Below are positions 24,633 to 32,326 of a DNA stretch of 53,137 nt, piece by piece; the first letter of the stretch is position 1, and every line of letters starts with the position of its first letter. The DNA comes from Candidatus Saccharimonadia bacterium (lineage in GTDB: Bacteria; Patescibacteriota; Saccharimonadia; Saccharimonadales; Saccharimonadaceae), in contig JALRBE010000001.1 in assembly GCA_023262335.1 (NCBI GenBank), forward strand, positions 1 to 53,137, in the 5' to 3' direction. The notes under the pieces are model-generated. The model was not told the origin of the DNA. It did no database searches and saw only the letters and a program-made list of their open reading frames with translations. The position numbers and the translations under genes are program-made.

Positions 24633-26345
24633 GTGGTTTCCGGAACAAAAGGGGTAACAATTAAGGCCGTTTTGGGCGTAGCGCTGGCCGTGCTTGGCGT
24701 GGTCGCTGTGCAAGTAGGGCTTTCCACGAAGGTCTCGGCCGTCGATATTCGTGATCTTTCAACCGGCTCCGCGCACGCGTGCGCCGTGGTGGAATACGCC
24801 GCGAAATGCTGGGGCAACAACGCGTCCGGGCAGCTAGGAAACGGCTCGAGCAGTACTTCGACGCAGCCTGTAAGCGTGTATACGCGCTCCTCGTATGACG
24901 AATCGGTGAAAGATTACTGCCGCAACGGAGTTGATATCGGTGGGAACTGCATCGGTTTCGGTGCTCAGTGGGTGTATAAAACGGTCAATCGACCGGCCAG
25001 CCCGTTGCATAACAAAACGGTAACCAAAATCTCTGCGGGCCTTTATCATACCTGTGCCGTCGCGAACGCGCGGGCGTTCTGTTGGGGTAACGGCGGTAAC
25101 GGCCGGCTCGGTATCGGGTCGTCCGAAGACCAGTCGCGGCCGGTCGCTGTCGCCATAAGCGGCGCGCTTCGCGACAAGGAAGTGGTCGACATTGCGGCGG
25201 GAAGCAACTTCACGTGCGCGCTCGCGACCGATGGGACGGTTGCCTGCTGGGGCGATAACGCGGACGGCCAGCTTGGCACGGGAAACCGGACGGCAAGCAA
25301 CGTGCCAGTAGCGGTGAGCATGGCGGGTGGCAGCGCCCTGCAGAACGACAAAGCCAAGAAGCTGTCCGTCGTGAGCAGTTTTGACGATCCGACGACAAGG
25401 ACGATGTGCGTTGTTACGCGGAGCGATCAGGCGGTATGTTGGGGACATGGCATAGATGACGGCAGGCCGATTCCTCCTGCGAGCAGCGAGACGGTCGCTT
25501 GTAACAAAGATTCTCGGACCTCACGACCGGCGAACGAAAACCTGGACAGGATCATCTTCAGCTCGACGTTGCCGAGGCTTATACCTGGGGCCAAAATAGC
25601 AAGCATGAACGGGGAGCGATACGTTACCGGTCTTGGCACAGATGGAAAAGCGTATTATTGGGGGCAATATGGCTACAGCGTCGATGCGACCTATGACAAC
25701 ATAGTAACGTGCAAAGTGAACCCATGTACAGGCAAGGTAGTCATTCAGCGCGATGACAAAGCGAAGATACTGCTGGCAGCGAACGGTAAGCCGCCGACGG
25801 GAAGCGGGGGATTGAACAAGAAGAAGTCGAGCACCGGGCAAGGCTTTAACGGCAAGCCGGGCATGGCTACCTATACGCGGTACGACGGCAACGACAATAA
25901 CAATTCCAACGGCGCCTGCAGCATGACGCGGACACATTACGGTTATAAGAAGAACATTACCAACACGCCGATCGGAGAGAAGAAGACGACGACACCTTCG
26001 CTCTGGCCGCAGTCACAGGCCGGCATCACGGCATTCTCGGGCAACTCACACGACCGGCTCTTTTGCGCGGTGATCGGTGGCACCGCTCAGTGTGACGCTC
26101 ATGGCGGCGATACTCGCTCGGGGCAGCTTGGGAACGGCAAGACGTCGCAACTGACCGGGCCGCAAGCGGTCGTTACGAGCGGGTGGCTAGCTGGCAAGCA
26201 AATTTCTCGACTGAGCACTGGCAGTACCGGGTATACCTGCGCGGTAGCCGGTGGTGGCATAGGGTGTTGGGGTATAAATAAAAAAGGTCAGCTAGGCATT
26301 GGCAGCACCGATGCGAAAAGCGTGCCAACGGCAGTGAGGTTGTAA
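24633..26345 (+). CDS. Secreted seven-repeat RCC1-like beta-propeller protein
   Basis: A 570-aa protein with an N-terminal signal/anchor helix (~10-30, ending in KVSAVD). By eye it holds seven repeats of the form CAV...CWG.N..GQLG.G: near HACAVVEYAAKCWGNN, HTCAVANARAFCWGNG, FTCALATDGTVACWGDN, MCVVTRSDQAVCWGHG, YVTGLGTDGKAYYWGQ, LFCAVIGGTAQCDAHG and YTCAVAGGGIGCWGIN. Seven is the blade number of an RCC1 propeller. Paired Cys in most blades suggest disulphides outside the cell. An Asn/Lys/Gly-rich insertion lies between blades five and six. GTG 24633 has SD GGGGGA; TTG 24621 is the alternative. It follows the pilins and may supply the propeller part of a pilus-tip complex. Confidence 0.85.
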   Translation: MVSGTKGVTIKAVLGVALAVLGVVAVQVGLSTKVSAVDIRDLSTGSAHACAVVEYAAKCWGNNASGQLGNGSSSTSTQPVSVYTRSSYDESVKDYCRNGVDIGGNCIGFGAQWVYKTVNRPASPLHNKTVTKISAGLYHTCAVANARAFCWGNGGNGRLGIGSSEDQSRPVAVAISGALRDKEVVDIAAGSNFTCALATDGTVACWGDNADGQLGTGNRTASNVPVAVSMAGGSALQNDKAKKLSVVSSFDDPTTRTMCVVTRSDQAVCWGHGIDDGRPIPPASSETVACNKDSRTSRPANENLDRIIFSSTLPRLIPGAKIASMNGERYVTGLGTDGKAYYWGQYGYSVDATYDNIVTCKVNPCTGKVVIQRDDKAKILLAANGKPPTGSGGLNKKKSSTGQGFNGKPGMATYTRYDGNDNNNSNGACSMTRTHYGYKKNITNTPIGEKKTTTPSLWPQSQAGITAFSGNSHDRLFCAVIGGTAQCDAHGGDTRSGQLGNGKTSQLTGPQAVVTSGWLAGKQISRLSTGSTGYTCAVAGGGIGCWGINKKGQLGIGSTDAKSVPTAVRL

Positions 26346-26349
26346 CGTG

Positions 26350-27456
26350 ATGAAGGATAACCATACCGACGACGAGAACAAGGTGTCGCTTTCTGCGACG
26401 GATAACACGGCAGATACCGAGCGGTCAGCTGCTTTCGCAGACAAGACGGAGAGTGCTGATGGTAGTGGCGCTGCTGCGATAGGCGACATGCCGGTGCCAC
26501 GCAAGCCGCAAAATCCAAAAAGAACAGGCATGATGATCATCGCGCTAGGGCTCTTCGTTATCATTGTCATCGCTATCGGCATTGTCATCGCGGTCTTCAT
26601 GTCAAAAGCAGAAAAGCACGCAAACGGCGATACCAGTCCGTTTGCCGAAACGACACGCTTCGCATCGCCTAAAGAACTGACGGCTGCCGTGGAGCCTGAT
26701 CTGCGCGGGGCGGTCGTCGCCGTTCAGGCGGCTACGGGAGTGAGTGCGGTCGATGGTGACGGTATCTACGCGTACGGCGCCCCCGCATATAAAGAGGGCG
26801 ACATGAAGTTCAACGTTCTGCCGCTTGCGATAACCGGGTCTGCGTACAAAAGCGATTTGGCTACCGCAAAAGCGAACTATGCTGCCCTCGAAAAGTTTTT
26901 CGAAACGAACAAATTCAAAAAGAAGTTTTCATCGACGAATGCTCCTGGTGCCGCATCGGATGTCGAGCAGGCCGTTAATTACGTTGCCTACGCGGAATAC
27001 GAGTCAAGCAATATTCTTTGCTCGATCCGTCATGCGGATGCCACGACGACGAAAGCGGCATCCCATATAGCGAGTATCGGTTGCGCGGACAAAGAAAGCT
27101 ACGGTCAGGCAGCGAAGGTGTTGCAGCCGTTCTACGCGGCGTATGTCGGTGCTGGCAGCGACGTATCAAAGAACCTGGTTTTCGGCTTCTTGAGGGAGAC
27201 GAGCGGGTCGGACGGTTATAAGCACACGGAGATTTATCAGGAAGATGACAATCAGTATGCAGAGGGCCAAGACGTCAAGCCGTTCACCGGCCTCTATTAT
27301 CAGCGGTCGGGCGACAAGGCGTGGACGTACTTCAGTATTACGCCAGTCGATACGACGCTGTACTGCGAGGCGTATACTACACCGGCCTTGAAGAGCGCCT
27401 TCAAGGGGTATGAGTGTTTCGATAACCCGTCTCAGCAGGATTCTGTCGTTAAGTAG
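26350..27456 (+). CDS. Single-pass membrane protein of unknown function
   Basis: A 368-aa protein with an acidic, low-complexity N-terminus (~1-58) rich in Ala, Ser, Asp and Thr, a membrane helix (~60-84), then a ~280-residue extracellular domain with four Cys (NILCSI, SIGCAD, TLYCEA, GYECFD). No family is recognised. It follows the RCC1-like gene by 4 nt, so it is in the same operon. A GTG at 26347 is an alternative start. Orientation (N-in) follows from the RKPQNPKR stretch just before the helix. Confidence 0.75.
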   Translation: MKDNHTDDENKVSLSATDNTADTERSAAFADKTESADGSGAAAIGDMPVPRKPQNPKRTGMMIIALGLFVIIVIAIGIVIAVFMSKAEKHANGDTSPFAETTRFASPKELTAAVEPDLRGAVVAVQAATGVSAVDGDGIYAYGAPAYKEGDMKFNVLPLAITGSAYKSDLATAKANYAALEKFFETNKFKKKFSSTNAPGAASDVEQAVNYVAYAEYESSNILCSIRHADATTTKAASHIASIGCADKESYGQAAKVLQPFYAAYVGAGSDVSKNLVFGFLRETSGSDGYKHTEIYQEDDNQYAEGQDVKPFTGLYYQRSGDKAWTYFSITPVDTTLYCEAYTTPALKSAFKGYECFDNPSQQDSVVK

Positions 27457-27472
27457 CGGAGCTTGTGGCTTG

Positions 27473-27514
27473 CCATAGAAATAACCGGTCATCAGCGACC
27501 GGTTATTTCTATGG
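27473..27514. terminator. Perfect 18-bp hairpin between the membrane protein gene and tRNA-Leu
   Basis: CCATAGAAATAACCGGTC pairs perfectly with GACCGGTTATTTCTATGG across the 6-nt loop ATCAGC. The last 3 nt of the hairpin are the CCA of the minus-strand tRNA. It can act for both converging transcripts, although a clean T-run follows on neither strand. Confidence 0.6.
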
Positions 27515-27598
27515 TGCGCGCGAGAGGACTTGAACCTCCACGTCCTTGCGAACACTAGCCCCTCAAGCTAGCCTGTCTACCAATTTCAGCACGCGCGC
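27512..27598 (-). tRNA. tRNA-Leu (anticodon GAG)
   Basis: An 87-nt class II tRNA. The acceptor stem GCGCGCG/CGCGCGC, anticodon stem CTAGC/GCTAG with loop TTGAGGG (anticodon GAG), a long variable arm (TGTTCGCAAGGACG) and T arm GGAGGTTCAAGTCC are all visible, and CCA is encoded. A minus-strand TATAAT (27619-27614) lies 15 nt before the 5' end. Confidence 0.95.
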
Positions 27599-27626
27599 TT
27601 AGTTACTCGGATGATTATACACTACA

Positions 27627-27692
27627 TTGCGGAGTTTTGCTATATCTGTTATAATGCTTATCAAAGGAGCCCTGTAAACGGGCATTATTTTT
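27627..27692 (+). promoter_or_regulatory. typA promoter and hairpin-containing leader
   Basis: TTGCGG (27627-27632) and TATAAT (27650-27655) are spaced by 17 nt. The leader holds AAAGGAG (27663-27669), 23 nt from the ATG, much further than normal. In between, GCCC-TGTAAAC-GGGC (27669-27683) can form a hairpin that would bring the SD nearer to the start. The hairpin is followed by ATTATTTTT, so a terminator-like role is also possible. Confidence 0.5.
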
Positions 27693-29516
27693 ATGACAGA
27701 CCCTAAATTCATTCGTAACATCGCAATCATCGCGCACGTCGACCACGGCAAGACGACGCTCGTCGACGGACTACTCAAGCAATCGAATACGTTCCGCGAA
27801 AATCAAGCCGAGATGAGCCAGTCGCTCATTATGGACAGTGGCGACCAAGAGCATGAGCGCGGCATCACCATTACAGCCAAGCAGACGTCCATTTATCACG
27901 GCGACTACAAGATCAATATCATCGACACGCCAGGCCATGCCGATTTTAGCGGCGAGGTCGAGCGGACGCTGAACATGGCGGACGGCGTGCTGTTGATCGT
28001 TGACGCGCAGGAAGGGCCGATGCCACAAACCAAATTCGTGCTGTCAAAAGCGCTTGAACTCGGTCTCAAGCCTGTTGTCGTCATCAATAAGATCGACAAG
28101 CCGGCTCGCCGCATCGCTGAGGTCGAAGACGAGCTTGCGGACTTGTTCCTGGAGCTTGCGACCGACGATAGTCAGCTGCATTACCCCATTTATTACGCGA
28201 TCGGCCGAGAAGGCAAGGCGTGGACGTCCGTTCCGGAAAACCCAAGCGAGCATGCCGACCTGACTCCTGTGTTCGACGCGATCATCAACGACATCGCGGC
28301 ACCACGCGTCGACACCGACGGCGCGCTGCAGCTGCTCGTCACGAGCCTTCAGTACGACTCGTTCGTCGGCAAGTACGCCATCGGTCGCATCACCCGGGGT
28401 AGCGCCAAGCGCGGCCAGCAAATCGTATTGATCAAGCGCGAAGGCGAGCAAATAGCCGGCAAGATCGAAAAAGTATTCGGGTACCGTGGGCTCGCGCGCG
28501 AAGAAGTCGACGAGGCGAGCGCGGGCGATATCGTCGCGCTGACGGGCATTGCTGACGCGCACATCGGCGAAACGATCGCCGACAAAGAAAACCCCGAAGC
28601 GTTACCGACCATCGACATCGAGGCGCCGACCATCAGCATGTACCTCGGTCCGAACACGAGCCCTATGAAGGGCCGCGAGGGCGAGTTCAATACCTCGCGC
28701 CAAATCGGCGACCGCCTGAAAAAAGAGATCGAAACGAATGTCAGTCTTCGCGTCGAAGAAAACGGCATCGGTTTTACGGTTTCCGGCCGTGGCGAACTGC
28801 ATCTCAGCGTGCTTATCGAAACGTTGCGCCGCGAAGGCTACGAATTCGAAGTCGGTCGTCCGCAAGTCGTGACGATCGAAGAAGACGGCGTCACCAAAGA
28901 GCCGGTCGAAGAGCTTTTGATCGAAGTCGGTCCGGAATTCGTGGGTGCGATCAGCCAGGAGCTCGGAACCCGGCGCGCCGAAATGCGCGGCCAGGAGACC
29001 ACTTCCAGCGGCACCGCGCGTCTCGGTTATATTCTGCCAACCCGCGCGTTGATTGGCCTGCGCAACATCTTGCTGACCGCGACCAAGGGAACCGTTATCA
29101 TGAACAGCCTGCCGCACGGCTATCAGCCCATGAGTGGCAAGTTGCCACAGTCGCGTAACGGCGTGCTGATCGCTTTCGAAGCTGGCACGACGACTCCGTA
29201 CGCGCTCCAAGCCGCCGAAGCCCGCGGCGAACTGTACGTCGGTCCTGGCGTCGAAGTCTACGCAGGCATGGTTATCGGCTTGAACCGTCGCCAAGAAGAC
29301 ATGGAAATCAACGTCTGCAAAGCCAAGCATCTTACCAACATGCGTTCGAGCAGCAGCGACGGCGTCGTGCAGCTGACACCATTCACTGACCTCAGCCTTG
29401 AGCAGTGCATCGACTTCATCGAAGATGACGAGCTACTTGAAGTAACGCCGAAAAGCCTGCGTCTCCGCAAGCGGGAACTTGACCCGAACAAGCGAAAGCG
29501 CGCCGCGAAGCAGTAG
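27693..29516 (+). CDS. typA: Translational GTPase TypA/BipA
   Basis: A 607-aa ribosome-associated GTPase of the EF-G type that helps 50S assembly and stress adaptation. Visible motifs: G1 AHVDHGKTT, G2 region ERGITITAK, G3 DTPGHADF, G4 NKIDKPARR. These are followed by beta-barrel domain II, the EF-G-like domains III and V, and the BipA-specific C-terminal domain (MNSLPHGYQPMSG, NVCKAKHLTNMR). Length matches the family. The gene has its own promoter, and a basic tail (KRKRAAKQ) ends the protein. Confidence 0.96.
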   Translation: MTDPKFIRNIAIIAHVDHGKTTLVDGLLKQSNTFRENQAEMSQSLIMDSGDQEHERGITITAKQTSIYHGDYKINIIDTPGHADFSGEVERTLNMADGVLLIVDAQEGPMPQTKFVLSKALELGLKPVVVINKIDKPARRIAEVEDELADLFLELATDDSQLHYPIYYAIGREGKAWTSVPENPSEHADLTPVFDAIINDIAAPRVDTDGALQLLVTSLQYDSFVGKYAIGRITRGSAKRGQQIVLIKREGEQIAGKIEKVFGYRGLAREEVDEASAGDIVALTGIADAHIGETIADKENPEALPTIDIEAPTISMYLGPNTSPMKGREGEFNTSRQIGDRLKKEIETNVSLRVEENGIGFTVSGRGELHLSVLIETLRREGYEFEVGRPQVVTIEEDGVTKEPVEELLIEVGPEFVGAISQELGTRRAEMRGQETTSSGTARLGYILPTRALIGLRNILLTATKGTVIMNSLPHGYQPMSGKLPQSRNGVLIAFEAGTTTPYALQAAEARGELYVGPGVEVYAGMVIGLNRRQEDMEINVCKAKHLTNMRSSSSDGVVQLTPFTDLSLEQCIDFIEDDELLEVTPKSLRLRKRELDPNKRKRAAKQ

Positions 29517-29530
29517 TATATACTGAAGTC

Positions 29531-30067
29531 ATGAGCGATACGTACGCGAACGTTTATGACGACGGGACGATAAGGATCGACAGGTCGGAGCATGGCTGGC
29601 ATTTGCAAACCTTGCCGGCTGTTACTACACTGCTCGTGACCGAAAACTGCAAGATCGTCGTTATCAAAGAAAAGAAGGATTCGACGGGCCGCTGGGTCGT
29701 GAACTGCCCGGGCGGCATGATAGAGCAGGGCGAATCGTCGGAAGCCGCAGCTGCCAGAGAGGCCGAAGAAGAGACGGGATTGGTCCCAACGAAACTCACG
29801 AAATTCGCGACGGTACGAACGGACTTTCCTGACACGTACGTCGATTATTATTTGGGTGGTAACCTGCGGCAAGGCCAGAAGGCGTCGTGGGTCATTGCGG
29901 GCGACGAAGAAATAGAGTCCGCGAAGGAATATAGCTGGAACGAGGTGTATGAAATGGCGCTCGCCACCGAATTTCACGATCCAAGGCTCTGCGTCGCGGT
30001 ACTGCAGCTGGCAAGACAGCCGGAGTTACTGCGGGATTTCGGACTGTTGGACGGAGACGGCGCATGA
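29531..30067 (+). CDS. Nudix hydrolase (ADP-ribose pyrophosphatase-like)
   Basis: A 178-aa protein with an intact Nudix box: G-MIEQG-E-SSEAAAA-REAEEETGL. The sequence CPGGMIEQGES with flanking strands resembles NudF-type ADP-ribose pyrophosphatases, but substrate choice is uncertain. ATG 29531 is 6 nt after TATACT (29519-29524), with no SD, so it is probably leaderless. Its stop overlaps the start of a second Nudix gene (ATGA). Confidence 0.88.
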   Translation: MSDTYANVYDDGTIRIDRSEHGWHLQTLPAVTTLLVTENCKIVVIKEKKDSTGRWVVNCPGGMIEQGESSEAAAAREAEEETGLVPTKLTKFATVRTDFPDTYVDYYLGGNLRQGQKASWVIAGDEEIESAKEYSWNEVYEMALATEFHDPRLCVAVLQLARQPELLRDFGLLDGDGA

Positions 30068-30480
30068 ACGGGAGCTACCCGAACGCGTTCTACAGGGCGA
30101 GCGTCAAAGCGTTCGTGTATGATGCTGACGGCAAGGTGCTCGCAGTCAAGGAAAACGGCGACAAATGGAGCTTGCCGGGCGGTGGCGTTGATCACGGCGA
30201 AACGCCGCTTGAGGCGCTCAAGCGCGAACTTGCCGAAGAGCTCGGCATGACGGACGCATTCACTGCTGAATTCGTTGGCGTCGATACGTATTTTTACGAG
30301 CCGAAAGACGCGTGGCTGATGTGGATCATGTACGAGCTGAAATTCCAAAAGCCCTATGCGTACGGCGTGACCGACGAAATCGGTGATGCGCAGTTCATCG
30401 AGCCGAGTTATTTCGAGGAAAAACAGCTGCCGTACCAAAAAGTCATAAACAAATGGATAAAGAAGAAATCTCCGCGCTAG
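30064..30480 (+). CDS. Nudix hydrolase (MutT-like)
   Basis: A 138-aa single-domain Nudix protein. The box reads G-GVDHG-E-TPLEALK-RELAEELGM and is complete. It is translated from an overlapping ATGA after the first Nudix gene. Candidate roles are removal of oxidised or unwanted nucleoside triphosphates. The C-terminal codons lie within the terminator hairpin at 30464-30493. Confidence 0.88.
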   Translation: MNGSYPNAFYRASVKAFVYDADGKVLAVKENGDKWSLPGGGVDHGETPLEALKRELAEELGMTDAFTAEFVGVDTYFYEPKDAWLMWIMYELKFQKPYAYGVTDEIGDAQFIEPSYFEEKQLPYQKVINKWIKKKSPR

Positions 30481-30493
30481 GGCGGAGATTTCT
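30464..30493. terminator. Bidirectional intrinsic terminator
   Basis: AGAAATCTCCGC-(6 nt)-GCGGAGATTTCT is a perfect 12-bp stem. On the plus strand it ends the Nudix operon. On the minus strand it is followed by TCTTTA and ends the small transcript that starts near 30626. Confidence 0.8.
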
Positions 30494-30501
30494 CTTGTCG
30501 T

Positions 30502-30573
30502 TTAGAACCTGTGGCTCAAAAAAGTGCTTCCTTCTTTGATCGGTATGCAGTTCGTTTTGTAAAGGCCATTCAT
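30502..30573 (-). CDS. Putative 23-aa small protein with its own promoter, SD and terminator
   Basis: ATG 30573 is preceded by AAGGAAGG with 6-nt spacing, one of the best SD sites in the window. The ORF encodes 23 residues, beginning MNGLYKTNCIPIKEG and ending FLSHRF, stop TAA at 30504-30502. A consensus minus-strand promoter lies ~60 nt upstream (30633-30661) and a strong hairpin terminator lies 9 nt downstream. The whole unit would be a transcript of about 160 nt with no other ORF of note. Function unknown; it may be a small protein, a toxin-like peptide, or an sRNA with a short ORF. Confidence 0.55.
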   Translation of the reverse strand: MNGLYKTNCIPIKEGSTFLSHRF

Positions 30574-30632
30574 ATGATCCTTCCTTGTTTATGTTTGGTG
30601 GTTTTTTGTTTGTCTTATTCAAGACTAATTAC

Positions 30633-30661
30633 ATAATAGCATAAGCTTTACAATTTGTCAA
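30633..30661 (-). promoter_or_regulatory. Near-consensus promoter of the small-protein transcript
   Basis: On the minus strand a perfect TTGACA (30661-30656) and TATTAT (30638-30633) are exactly 17 nt apart. It is divergent from the trehalase promoter, with -35 boxes 19 nt apart. Confidence 0.8.
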
Positions 30662-30680
30662 CAATTTTGTTAATAAATAT

Positions 30681-30709
30681 TTGCTTGTACTTACCATAAC
30701 CCCTATAAT
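30681..30709 (+). promoter_or_regulatory. Trehalase promoter
   Basis: TTGCTT (30681-30686) and TATAAT (30704-30709) have a 17-nt spacer. ATG 30719 lies 9 nt after the -10 box. The surrounding ~100 bp are very AT-rich compared with the genes. Confidence 0.75.
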
Positions 30710-30718
30710 AACCAGGAA

Positions 30719-32326
30719 ATGGTGGCAAAAAAAATTCCTAAGATTCGGCTGAAGGTCCCTCGTGAGGAGCAGTTGAAGTCGGCGCTCGTGATAACCGCGG
30801 GCGCGCTGATGCTTACGAAATCCAGTCCCGACGACGCTCTCGGAGAGCTTTTCTCCGCGGTGCAGCTTCACCAGGTGTACGACGACGGCAAAACGTTCAT
30901 CGACCTTATCCCACGTGGTCGGATCAAGCAAATAAAAAAGGAATATGAGCTGGAGCGTGCCGATCCTCACTTTGATCTGCACGAGTTCGTGAACCGGCAT
31001 TTTTACGCGTTCGAACATTCGTCGCCGCTCTATCATTCGGACGCTTCCAAGACTCCGCGTGAACATATTACCGAGCTATGGAAAGTACTCGAACGTCGCA
31101 ACCGTCGTGACCGCGGATCGTTGATCGCCATTCCGTACCCGTACGTAGTTCCTGGCGGCAGGTTCTCGGAGCAATTCTACTGGGACAGCTATTTCATCAT
31201 GCTCGGCTTGGAGGTTGACGGCCGCTGGGACATGATCGACAACATGATGAAGAATTACGCGTACATGCTGCGCAAGTTCCAGTTCATTCCCACGGCGAAC
31301 CGCACGTACTTCTTGTCGCGCAGCCAGCCGCCGTTCTTCAGCCATATGGTCAAGCTGCTCGCGAGGCATAAGAACTCCAGGTTGACCATGCTCGAGTATT
31401 TGCCGTATTTGCTGACGGAATACCGGTTTTGGGTGAAGGGGCGCCGACGGCTCAGCGGAGAAGACGACGTGGCCGCGCTGCGACGGCTCGTGCGGTTACC
31501 GGACGGTGCTATCATGGGCCGTTATTTCGACGACAAGTCGACGCCGCGGCCTGAATCGCTACGCGAAGACGTCGAAACGGTCGAACGCTCGAATCATACC
31601 GATAACGAAAAGATGTATCTTGACCTTCGCGCGGGCGCCGAAAGCGGATGGGACTTCAGTAGCCGCTGGTTCAGGGATCCGCAGGACATCAGTACGATCC
31701 ACACGACCGACATGGTGGCGATCGATCTCAACTGCTTGCTGTATCACCTGGAGTCGACGATCGCCGAAACCTACGAGTCGATGTATCAGCCGCTGCTGGC
31801 GCGCAAGTTCCGCAAGTACGCCGAAAAGCGCAAGGCCGCGATAAACAAGTACCTTTGGGATGAGAACGAAGAGTTCTTCATGGATTACGACTTTCGCGAA
31901 GGCAAAACGACCGGCCGCGTGACGCTTGCGGGCGTGTTCCCGTTGTTTACGAAAATCGCGACCGAGGCACAAGCCAAAGTCGTGGCGCAGCGGCTTGAAA
32001 GCGATTTTTTGAAGAAGGGCGGCCTGACGACGACGCTCATAGAAAACGGCCAGCAATGGGACGCGCCGAACGGTTGGGCGCCGCTGCAGTGGGTGGCCAT
32101 CCAGGGTCTGCGCAATTATGGGTACCATGGCCTGGCGGACCGCATAAAGGATGCATGGGTCACGACCAATCTTGCCGTTTACGAACGCGAAGCGAAAATG
32201 GTCGAAAAGTACAATGTGGCGCAGCCAAACAAGCTCGGCGGCGGCGGCGAGTACGTCCTGCAAGACGGTTTTGGGTGGACTAACGGCGTGCTGGCCACGC
32301 TGCTGAGCGAAGACGAAAAGAATTAG
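30719..32326 (+). CDS. Trehalase, glycoside hydrolase family 37
   Basis: A 535-aa enzyme that hydrolyses trehalose to two glucose molecules. Both family signatures are visible: PGGRFSEQFYWDSYF (~135-150) and QWDAPNGWAP (~437-446). AESGWDFSSRW (~306-316) carries the likely catalytic acid Asp. The end GGGGEYVLQDGFGWTNGV is also typical. There is no signal peptide, so it should act in the cytoplasm (TreF-like). It is expressed from its own near-leaderless promoter. It converges with the glycosidase at 32323, sharing the 4 nt TTAG. Trehalose would have to come from the host or environment; no synthase is in the window. Confidence 0.95.
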   Translation: MVAKKIPKIRLKVPREEQLKSALVITAGALMLTKSSPDDALGELFSAVQLHQVYDDGKTFIDLIPRGRIKQIKKEYELERADPHFDLHEFVNRHFYAFEHSSPLYHSDASKTPREHITELWKVLERRNRRDRGSLIAIPYPYVVPGGRFSEQFYWDSYFIMLGLEVDGRWDMIDNMMKNYAYMLRKFQFIPTANRTYFLSRSQPPFFSHMVKLLARHKNSRLTMLEYLPYLLTEYRFWVKGRRRLSGEDDVAALRRLVRLPDGAIMGRYFDDKSTPRPESLREDVETVERSNHTDNEKMYLDLRAGAESGWDFSSRWFRDPQDISTIHTTDMVAIDLNCLLYHLESTIAETYESMYQPLLARKFRKYAEKRKAAINKYLWDENEEFFMDYDFREGKTTGRVTLAGVFPLFTKIATEAQAKVVAQRLESDFLKKGGLTTTLIENGQQWDAPNGWAPLQWVAIQGLRNYGYHGLADRIKDAWVTTNLAVYEREAKMVEKYNVAQPNKLGGGGEYVLQDGFGWTNGVLATLLSEDEKN

